Below, in pieces: positions 1 through 5,997 of a DNA stretch of 13,044 bases. A model generated the notes under the pieces. That model saw only the letters and a list, made by a program, of their open reading frames with translations. It was not told the DNA's origin and ran no database searches. Origin of the DNA: DASZCR01 sp035942915 (GTDB lineage Bacteria > Acidobacteriota > Blastocatellia > Pyrinomonadales > Pyrinomonadaceae); the NCBI GenBank assembly GCA_035942915.1, contig DASZCR010000375.1, positions 1 to 13,044 on the forward strand. Reading direction: 5' to 3'. Numbering within the stretch: the stretch's first letter is position 1; every line of letters begins with the position of its first letter. A program made the translations under genes and the position numbers.

Positions 1-50
1 ATAGGTTCGCCACACGCGCGTTTGTCAGGTAGACGCTCCGGCAGGACGAA

Positions 51-3000
51 TCATGCCTGCCGTCTGAGCGGCGTGTTGGTGTTGAAGGAGACGCTCGTCA
101 GGCTCCACGTCGTCAGAGAGGGTACGACGCTCTTGAAGAGCATGCGGTTGCCGTCGAGGAGCACAAGGGTCGAACTGCCCTGTGATGTGGGGCTGAGCGT
201 CAGTTCTCCGGGCGCGGCGACGGCGAGGAGGTTGCCGCCGAGATTGACGCCCGTGAAGCGGCGCTCCAATGTCTCGACATCGTAGGCGTTGGCGATGCGC
301 GGGAACGAGTTGGCCGGATTGCGCTTCGGGAAAGTCAGGATGGCGCGGCGGCCGTTCGCCTCGATGACGGCGTTGAAGAGCGCGATGGAGTCGCCGCTGA
401 TGGCGATGCCGTCGGGCTGCCGGTTGAGCGTGGAGTAGTCGAGCAGCGCGGGCTCTTCCGGCTCGTCCGTCTCTTTGAGCTTCGGCACGAGTCGCAGGCC
501 GAAGCCGTCGCGCTCGATGGCGTAAACCTGTAGACGGCCATCGTCGTATGAGCCGCCTTCGGTCAAACCCGTCCACGCGAGGATGCGGCCGAGCGTCGAA
601 GTCTGTGAAGGCTTCACCACGTCGAAGACGATAGCGCCCGCCATCGTCAGTTTCTCGCGCGTGCGTCCGTTGTCTGCGCGCACAATCTCGAAGCCTGCGC
701 TCATCACCTTCGGAAAGGTCGTCTGCACACCCTCTTCGTCTTCGTCCTTCGGCGTGACGCGCTTCGGGTCTTCGAGCGCGCTGCTGACGACGATGGAAGG
801 CACTGGACGCGCGGGCGACGGGCTGTCTTCCATGTCGCCGATGAAGTCAATGCCGTTCGGGGGCGTGCCGCGATAGAGGATGGCTCCGTTGAGGAAACGC
901 TTGAGGCCGAGGAACCGTTTCTTCTTCGACTTGGGGAAATAGCGATAGAAGTTGCGAAACGGATTCTGATACTTGCCCATCAGCGGCGCGCCCACGTCCG
1001 TTGCGCCAGCCCACGCGGCGATGGGCTGAAGGAAGCGACGGTCGGGGATGCCCGCGCTGGCTTCTTCGTTGAGCGGATTGCCGTAAGCCGTGTAGAGAGG
1101 CGTGAGTCCTAATTCAACGAGCGGCTCTCCGGGCGCATAGCCGCCGCCGGGGATGTTGCCGGAGACGCTATGCCCGGCGACGACGATGCGCGTCCGCGAG
1201 GGCGCGCCCGTTGGGCTTGCGGCGTCGGCAAACGAGAGGACGCGATACTGCCCGTAGCGACGCCCCTGAGGCGAGCATTGATTCTTTTTCGACTGCTTAT
1301 CTTCGCCGGGGTCGCAATCGTTGCGGCGCGGGAAGTCGGCCACGTCGCGCGAGTTGTCGATGGTCGCGTTGATGGGGTCGGTTATCTGCCGGACTCTGGT
1401 TTGCAGCAGCGCACGCGTCGTCAGGTCGAAGGTGAAGAGCACGGACTTCGAGAAGACGAGCATCTTCTTGCTCGTATCGGAGGCGTTGGCCTTGAGGTCT
1501 GTGAACGTCACCATGTTGCGCTCGATGGGATTGCCATCGACGTTCGGCACTTTGGTCTTCGAGAGCCTGACGGCCGAGCCGTTCGGCGAGGCGTGGAGGA
1601 AATAGACGAAGGCATCTATCCGCTGCACGTCGAAGGTGAGGAAGCTGACCTGCGGGATAATCGCCATTATCTCTTTCTTACCGTCGAGCCTCGTGACGAA
1701 AGCTCCATCGACGTTCGGCCTGAGACCGTTCGGGTCGGTTGACATGCAAGGTTTGGTGGCATCGCAGGCGCGTATCAGCGTGCGGCGGAAAGTGGGGTTG
1801 CCCGGCTGCGTCGGGTCTGCCAGTTCGAGCGCCTGACCGCTGACGGGGTCGAAGACCTCGAAGGCCGGGTCGATGTCGGATTTCGACTTCTGTCCTCGTC
1901 CGCAGATGCCGACGAGGAAGTGCTGGTCGTTGCCGAGGAAGTCTGCGAACTGAACATCCGTGAAGCGTTCCGACCCACGACGCGGGATTTCGAGCGCGGC
2001 GATACGCATCCCCGGCACAAACGTCAGAACAAGGCTCTCCGCGTCGGGCGACTGGCCTCTGACGAGCAACACAGAGAGATGCGGCACGGGCATCTGTCCC
2101 GCGCCTGCACGCCGCTTGCCGTAGCGCACGGCGGCCACGTCGAAGCCGACGGGGAAGACGAGCGAGCCGTCGTCGGCCACCATGCCGCGCGCGACGAGAG
2201 GCGGCGCGATAGCTTGCGAAGGCGTGTTTGCCGCCGCGCCCAGAGCGAGTTTGTATTGTCCGGGCTTCGCCGACGGCAGCACCTCAACTCGCAGTTCGCG
2301 CTCCTTCTTCGTCTCTCCGCTCACCTTCCTGATGACAAACGCGGGTTCGACCACCTCCTGCGCCCCTTCCATGCGCTTGAAGACAAAATCGTTGACCGCG
2401 CCGCTCGGCATCGCGGGCAGTTTGCGTCCCTTGACCGTGAGCGTGATGAACGTTCCGCGTGCGAGGCTTGCGGGCATCCCGTTGACGGTCACGGAGTCGA
2501 TGCGCGGCGCGCCCGCGTTGACGGCGAAGTTGTTCTCGCTCATGTCGCTGGCCTGCGCCCCAGACGTGGCGCGCGCCACGATGCGGATGCGCGCCCTCTC
2601 GCTCTCGACGGCAGGCGCGACCCAAGAGAAACTGCGTGCGTTGCCGCCGAGGTTGCTGGCAATGGTCGAGAAGGTCGTGCCGCCGTCGAGCGACAGCAGA
2701 ACGTCGTGAGCCGCAAGCGCCACATCACTCGAACTTTCCCAAGTGATGTCGATGCGCTGCGCCTCTTCAAAACTCTCACCGCCGTTCGGGAATTTGAGGT
2801 TGACGCGAAGCGGCGCGGGGGCGGGCGCGGCTTGCTGCAAGGTGAACGGCCGACTGTCGCCCTGTGCGACCTGTGCGCCGGAAGCGTTCCTGGCTGCGAC
2901 GCGCACGAGCGCGCTGACGGACGGCGTCGGCGGACTCGGCAGAGTGAATGTGAACTCTCTGGCAACGGCGGGCAGGTCGCCGGTCGTGACGTTCGTGAAG

Positions 3001-4541
3001 GTCGCTCCGCCGTCGAGCGAGAGGCGGACGCTGTGGAAGGCGACAGTGCCGGTCGTATTCCAGCGCGTCGTGAGGCTCTGTCCGGCGCGCAGCACTTCGC
3101 CTCCACCCGGCGCAAACACGTCCACTCTGGTCGAAGGCGGTGGCGGTGGCGCGGTGAGGTATTGAAAAGCGTTCTGAAGGACTGAGGATTGACCGTCGGG
3201 GTTGGTGATACGAACGTTGACGAAACCGGCGGTCTGCGCGGCCGGTGTTGAGACCAGCAGTTGATTCGCGCCGCTCGACAGAATTTGCGCGAGATTGCTG
3301 CCGAACCTGACCTGACAACCCTGCTTGAAGTTTTGCCCGGAGAGCGTCACCTGCGTCGCGCCCGCGAGCGCCCCGCTCGAAGGACTGACGGCATTGATGA
3401 TGGGCGCGGGCGGCGGAGGCGGGGGCGGCGCGCTGAAATATGTGAAGCCGTTCGGCACGACGGCCGGTTGCTGGCCGGGATTAATGACGCGGACGGTCGC
3501 CGCTCCCGCGCTCGCGGCCGGTGTGCTCACGACGAGCCGCGTCGGGCTGTTCGACAAGACCTGCGCGAGATTACCTTCAAACTTGACCTGACAGTTCGGG
3601 GCGAAGTTCTGCCCCGTAATCGTCACCTGCGTCCCTCCGTTCGTCGTCCCACTCGCAGGATTGATGGAAGTGATAACGGGGAGCGTGGGCGCTGGCGGCG
3701 GCGGCGCTGAAACATACGTGAAAGCGTTTTGTGCGATGCCCGCTTGCTGTCCGGGATTGACTACGCGGACGTTGACCGCTCCGGCCGTCTGTCCGGCAGG
3801 TGTGATGACGTTCAGACGCGTACTGTCGATGAAGGTCGTCTGTGCGTCTATGCCACCGAATCTGACGAGACAGCCCTGCTGAAAATTCTGCCCCGTAATG
3901 GTCACCTGTGTCCCGCCCGCGAGAGACCCCGTCGAAGGACTGACACCTGTGATGAGCGGCGACGGAGGCGTCGGCGTCGGCGGCGGAGCCGAAACGTACT
4001 GGAAGGCGTTCTGTAGAATACCCGCTTGCGACTGGCCGGGATTGAGCACGCGCACCGTCACAAAGCCGACCGTCTGCGCGGCGGGCGTGACGGCGTTCAG
4101 TTGCGTGCTGCTGACAAAGGTCGTCTGCGCTTCCACGCCGCCGAACTTTGCCACGCAACCCGGCGCGAAATTCTGACCTGTAATAATCAACTGCGTTCCG
4201 CCAGACGTTGAGCCGCTCGCGGGGCTGACGGAATTGATGACGGGGACGGGAGGCGGCGGAGGCGGCGGTGCGGCGACGTATGTGAAAGCGTCCTGTGCGG
4301 CGACTGCCACTCCGGGCGAGTTCACCACGCGCACGTTGACGGGGCCGAGAGCCTGCCCCGGCGGCGTCACGGCGACGAGTTGTGTGCTGCTGATGAAAGT
4401 CACGGCGGGCGAGTCCACGCCTCCGAACCGGACGCGGCAGCCGTTCAGGAAACTCTGTCCAAAGATAGTCACCTGTGTCCCGCCTGTCAGCGGGCCGCTC
4501 GCAGGGGTAATCAGATTTATGACGGGGATGGAAGAAGACAT
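51..4541 (-). CDS. Large IPT/TIG-repeat protein with PNGGE modules and unassigned C-terminal region
   Basis: A 1496-residue protein likely to act in binding or adhesion; no enzymatic motif is visible. Residues 5-464 hold five tandem IPT/TIG immunoglobulin-like domains, each opening with a P(A/S)(S/T)G...GG(T)Q(V/L)T(I) pattern and G(Q)(N/S)F, joined by proline-rich linkers of up to seven prolines. Each domain has one cysteine at the same place (C35, C129, C224, C317, C409). Residues about 473-570 and 577-675 are two beta-sandwich modules with (G/N)GGE, a central W and a LSLDGG(A/T)TF motif. The remaining region, about 676-1496, is not recognised; it is rich in short hydrophobic strands, has a basic patch (SKKKRFLGLKR, near residue 1205) and could be a propeller-like fold. 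The start at 4541 is chosen because GGAG lies 10 nt upstream and the first TIG domain follows at once; the same frame is open to an ATG at 4700, but those 53 extra residues have no domain or signal character. No Sec signal peptide is visible with either start, which is odd for such a protein. The stop is TGA at 51-53. Confidence 0.92.
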   Translation of the reverse strand: MSSSIPVINLITPASGPLTGGTQVTIFGQSFLNGCRVRFGGVDSPAVTFISSTQLVAVTPPGQALGPVNVRVVNSPGVAVAAQDAFTYVAAPPPPPPPVPVINSVSPASGSTSGGTQLIITGQNFAPGCVAKFGGVEAQTTFVSSTQLNAVTPAAQTVGFVTVRVLNPGQSQAGILQNAFQYVSAPPPTPTPPSPLITGVSPSTGSLAGGTQVTITGQNFQQGCLVRFGGIDAQTTFIDSTRLNVITPAGQTAGAVNVRVVNPGQQAGIAQNAFTYVSAPPPPAPTLPVITSINPASGTTNGGTQVTITGQNFAPNCQVKFEGNLAQVLSNSPTRLVVSTPAASAGAATVRVINPGQQPAVVPNGFTYFSAPPPPPPPAPIINAVSPSSGALAGATQVTLSGQNFKQGCQVRFGSNLAQILSSGANQLLVSTPAAQTAGFVNVRITNPDGQSSVLQNAFQYLTAPPPPPSTRVDVFAPGGGEVLRAGQSLTTRWNTTGTVAFHSVRLSLDGGATFTNVTTGDLPAVAREFTFTLPSPPTPSVSALVRVAARNASGAQVAQGDSRPFTLQQAAPAPAPLRVNLKFPNGGESFEEAQRIDITWESSSDVALAAHDVLLSLDGGTTFSTIASNLGGNARSFSWVAPAVESERARIRIVARATSGAQASDMSENNFAVNAGAPRIDSVTVNGMPASLARGTFITLTVKGRKLPAMPSGAVNDFVFKRMEGAQEVVEPAFVIRKVSGETKKERELRVEVLPSAKPGQYKLALGAAANTPSQAIAPPLVARGMVADDGSLVFPVGFDVAAVRYGKRRAGAGQMPVPHLSVLLVRGQSPDAESLVLTFVPGMRIAALEIPRRGSERFTDVQFADFLGNDQHFLVGICGRGQKSKSDIDPAFEVFDPVSGQALELADPTQPGNPTFRRTLIRACDATKPCMSTDPNGLRPNVDGAFVTRLDGKKEIMAIIPQVSFLTFDVQRIDAFVYFLHASPNGSAVRLSKTKVPNVDGNPIERNMVTFTDLKANASDTSKKMLVFSKSVLFTFDLTTRALLQTRVRQITDPINATIDNSRDVADFPRRNDCDPGEDKQSKKNQCSPQGRRYGQYRVLSFADAASPTGAPSRTRIVVAGHSVSGNIPGGGYAPGEPLVELGLTPLYTAYGNPLNEEASAGIPDRRFLQPIAAWAGATDVGAPLMGKYQNPFRNFYRYFPKSKKKRFLGLKRFLNGAILYRGTPPNGIDFIGDMEDSPSPARPVPSIVVSSALEDPKRVTPKDEDEEGVQTTFPKVMSAGFEIVRADNGRTREKLTMAGAIVFDVVKPSQTSTLGRILAWTGLTEGGSYDDGRLQVYAIERDGFGLRLVPKLKETDEPEEPALLDYSTLNRQPDGIAISGDSIALFNAVIEANGRRAILTFPKRNPANSFPRIANAYDVETLERRFTGVNLGGNLLAVAAPGELTLSPTSQGSSTLVLLDGNRMLFKSVVPSLTTWSLTSVSFNTNTPLRRQA
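3150..4529 (-). repeat. Five tandem IPT/TIG domain repeats
   Basis: Coding repeat array inside the IPT/TIG gene, with a period of about 92-95 codons judged from the conserved cysteines (35, 129, 224, 317, 409). Units 2 and 3 are closest to each other (AQTTF(V/I)(S/D)ST(Q/R)LN in both), and units 4 and 5 share NLAQ(V/I)LS and VSTPAA, so the array seems to have grown by duplication of neighbouring units. The proline linkers appear as G-rich tracts on the plus strand near 3401-3430 and 4248-4272. Confidence 0.85.
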
Positions 4542-4551
4542 GTTGATTTTT

Positions 4552-4555
4552 CTCC
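4552..4555 (-). promoter_or_regulatory. Ribosome binding site of the IPT/TIG gene
   Basis: GGAG on the minus strand, 10 nt upstream of the ATG at 4541. It selects this start over the in-frame ATG at 4700, whose added N-terminus looks non-coding in character. Confidence 0.65.
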
Positions 4556-4990
4556 GAAAGTGGTGAGGCGACGGATACGTTCGCCGGCCATCCTGAAGCG
4601 CACGCCGCACGCTCGACAGGCGCGGCGCGGACAACGAAAGAGAGTGCTGTCTTCCCACATGGAACACAGCCACCGATGCAGGTCTCTGACGCGCAGGCAC
4701 ACGCTTTCAAGACGCGCAATAAGATGGCCTCGATTGCGTGAGCAAACAGAGATACGTAGTGTTCTGCGGATTCGGATTTTGACGGCGGGAGGGCAGTGCG
4801 CGGAAAAGCGTTCGTGCGGTCGCTTCCTGACCCGTGAGGAGAATCTTAAAACTCAGTTCCGCAGGGCTTTCAAATCTTCCATCCATCCCGGATGTTCGCT
4901 AAGTAGTGCCAGCGGCGCGGCTCAAGACGGCGAAGCCAGATGCGGAAGTGGAAACAAGGATGCGGCTGCTCGCACACTTGTCACGAAGAG

Positions 4991-5055
4991 AAAACTTTGA
5001 TGCACGGACGCGCAGGCGTGCGGGGCAACCGGCGCGGCCGTTTGAAGCCGCCGCG
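4991..5055 (-). terminator. Weak hairpin pair after the 204-residue gene, possible terminator
   Basis: Directly after the TGA at 5058 there is a 6-bp stem CGCGGC/GCCGCG (5033-5038 with 5050-5055, 11-nt loop). It is followed by a 5-bp stem GCACG/CGTGC (5002-5006 with 5017-5021), and then TTTT on the minus strand at 4991-4994. Neither stem is long and the T run is short and set 7 nt away, so this is only a candidate. Confidence 0.27.
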
Positions 5056-5057
5056 AC

Positions 5058-5672
5058 TCACAACGGAATGAAGCTCGCATGTGCCATCTTGACGCCGCTA
5101 TCGTAGCGGTGTCCCACACGTTGGAGCGGCCCCTGCACGAAGTCGCGCGGGTCGAGATACGCTGCGAGGCGGCCTCGCAACGTCTCGTCCGTGTCCGACT
5201 CACTACCCAGCACCGTGACCCCTGTGAACTTAGCCCAACCCGACGCCGAGAAGGGCACATCCCGGTCGTAATCCTCGTCCCAGAGGATGTTGCAAACTCC
5301 CTCCCACTCGAACCGGAAGGCGACGCCGCTCCGTTCCATGAAGCGGAGGCGCGCACGAGGAATCTCCTCATGCTCAAAGACGTAGAACCAGCCATTCAAC
5401 TCGCCAGACTCCTCGTCATGCGGCTCCGACCACTCGACCACCTGACCGGACACCTCCATCCAACGCCAAATCGGAAAGTGCAGATTCTCATGGGATGCAC
5501 GCGGCTCCCATCCATCGTCGCCGCTCTCCGGCGCGGCTTCCACGTCCAGCGACCAGAAGAGCCGCGCATCGCCTTTCGGATGGTACTTGCGCAACCAGTA
5601 CGGGTCAGGAACAGTCGCCGACAGCGTCGCGCTCTTCAGGGCGAAGGTCTTATTTTTGAGAATGAGCTGCAT
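5058..5672 (-). CDS. Hypothetical acidic, tryptophan-rich protein, 204 residues
   Basis: I do not recognise a family and assign no function. The protein begins MQLILKNKTFALKSATL and is acidic, with many D/E residues and several tryptophans (YWLRKY, FWSLDVEA, IWRWMEV, GWFYVFEHEE, FEWEGVCNILWDEDYD). It looks like a compact soluble mixed alpha/beta or beta-rich protein, with no signal peptide, membrane segment or cysteine cluster (one Cys). The start at 5672 is preferred because GAGGAG lies 8 nt upstream. The frame extends back to an ATG at 5756, but the extra 28 residues lie across the likely promoter. It is transcribed divergently from the protease-RHS gene, 325 bases away. Small acidic proteins beside RHS genes are sometimes immunity proteins, but those normally lie downstream of the toxin end, so position argues against this reading. 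Coding status rests on the good RBS, codon-like composition and a coherent hydrophobic pattern. Confidence 0.75.
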   Translation of the reverse strand: MQLILKNKTFALKSATLSATVPDPYWLRKYHPKGDARLFWSLDVEAAPESGDDGWEPRASHENLHFPIWRWMEVSGQVVEWSEPHDEESGELNGWFYVFEHEEIPRARLRFMERSGVAFRFEWEGVCNILWDEDYDRDVPFSASGWAKFTGVTVLGSESDTDETLRGRLAAYLDPRDFVQGPLQRVGHRYDSGVKMAHASFIPL

Positions 5673-5680
5673 CAAGATTG

Positions 5681-5686
5681 CTCCTC
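5681..5686 (-). promoter_or_regulatory. Ribosome binding site of the 204-residue gene
   Basis: GAGGAG on the minus strand, 8 nt before the ATG at 5672. It is the best Shine-Dalgarno match in the window and decides the start against the upstream ATG at 5756. Confidence 0.7.
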
Positions 5687-5708
5687 GAATGCCTAACAAT
5701 CGACAGAT

Positions 5709-5714
5709 ATTATC
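5709..5714 (-). promoter_or_regulatory. Possible -10 element for the 204-residue gene
   Basis: Minus-strand GATAAT matches the -10 consensus in five of six positions and sits about 37 bases before the start codon, inside TGATAATAT, which could also be read as an extended -10. The nearest -35-like hexamer, TTGCAC at 5735-5740, is 20 nt away, longer than usual. Confidence 0.3.
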
Positions 5715-5786
5715 ACCGGCGAGCAGCGTTGGAAGTGCAAATGACGAGTGAGCCATTTAGTGGAATTCACGCGGGCTGCCGGTCGC

Positions 5787-5815
5787 TTGACAGTTAAATT
5801 CTCAATATGTAAATT
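5787..5815 (+). promoter_or_regulatory. Sigma-70-type promoter of the protease-RHS gene
   Basis: A perfect -35 TTGACA (5787-5792), a 17-nt spacer and a -10 TAAATT (5810-5815), in a locally AT-rich stretch of an otherwise GC-rich window. Transcription would start near 5822 and leave a leader of about 176 nt before the ATG at 5998. The heptamer GTCGCTT occurs at 5782-5788, overlapping the -35, and again at 5816-5822 at the predicted start site; the pair could be a regulator site, but this is inference. Confidence 0.6.
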
Positions 5816-5840
5816 GTCGCTTCTTTGATTTTGCGTCATG

Positions 5841-5862
5841 TCAACGAGACTCACCTCGTTGA
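5841..5862 (+). promoter_or_regulatory. Perfect 8-bp inverted repeat in the leader
   Basis: TCAACGAG (5841-5848) and CTCGTTGA (5855-5862) are exact reverse complements around a 6-nt loop, about 20 nt after the predicted transcription start. It can be an RNA hairpin near the 5' end of the transcript (stability or attenuation) or a dimeric operator in DNA. No U-tract follows, so it is not a typical terminator. Confidence 0.45.
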
Positions 5863-5913
5863 ATTCTCTCACTTAACTTACAACTCAAAGAGTCGTCCGA
5901 TGCAGTACTTTTG

Positions 5914-5953
5914 CGCGAGTCGTGTTTTGCCTCCTGCATGAGCCTGACTCGCG
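5914..5953 (+). promoter_or_regulatory. Second inverted repeat in the leader, 24-nt loop
   Basis: CGCGAGTC (5914-5921) and GACTCGCG (5946-5953) are exact reverse complements. The loop holds CCTCC (5930-5934), of which CTCC could pair with the GGAG ribosome binding site at 5984-5987. That pairing is only 4 bp, so a translational switch is a hypothesis rather than a call. Confidence 0.33.
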
Positions 5954-5983
5954 TAGACCTCAACGCCGCACAAGACAAGCTTT

Positions 5984-5987
5984 GGAG
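5984..5987 (+). promoter_or_regulatory. Ribosome binding site of the protease-RHS gene
   Basis: GGAG 10 nt before the ATG at 5998, the same spacing as at the IPT/TIG gene. The in-frame ATG at 5938 has no such site and would put a 20-residue polar extension before the signal peptide. Confidence 0.65.
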
Positions 5988-5997
5988 TAATCTTCTC

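Larger units (their letters stand above)
4542..5057. other. Intergenic gap of about 516 bases without a convincing gene
   Basis: The region separates two genes on the minus strand. The open frames that cross it on the plus strand yield Arg/His-rich, low-plausibility proteins that run antisense into the flanking genes, so none is called. On the minus strand there is a weak promoter-like pair for the IPT/TIG gene: TTGAAA (4868-4873) and TAAGAT (4843-4848), but the 19-nt spacer is long and the implied leader is about 300 nt. Hairpins at 5002-5055 are listed separately. I see no tRNA, riboswitch or repeat. Confidence 0.5.

Noticed and set aside
1..50. Possible terminator after the TIG gene
   Set aside because: No stem with a following T run is visible in the 50 bases left before the window edge.
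1920..3185. Open frame of 421 codons on the plus strand
   Set aside because: It is antisense to the PNGGE modules of the TIG gene and its product is dominated by R, H and D without any family pattern.
3401..3432. G-rich tract on the plus strand that could suggest a G-quadruplex
   Set aside because: It is explained by proline codons of the inter-TIG linker on the minus strand, and only three runs of three or more G are present.
4542..4700. Upstream in-frame start giving 53 more residues on the TIG protein
   Set aside because: There is no ribosome binding site match as good as the one before 4541, and the extension is Arg/His/Pro-rich without a signal peptide or domain.
3577..4719. Alternative minus-strand frame of 380 codons over the TIG array
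   Set aside because: It is a frame-shifted reading of the TIG repeats; the called frame carries the five domains, so this is a shadow.
5838..5876. Short leader frame of 12 codons (MSTRLTSLNSLT)
   Set aside because: It overlaps the first leader hairpin but has no ribosome binding site and no run of a regulatory amino acid, so a leader peptide is not supported.
5938..5997. Upstream in-frame ATG for the protease-RHS gene
   Set aside because: It has no Shine-Dalgarno sequence and would bury the signal peptide behind 20 polar residues; the ATG at 5998 has GGAG at 10 nt.
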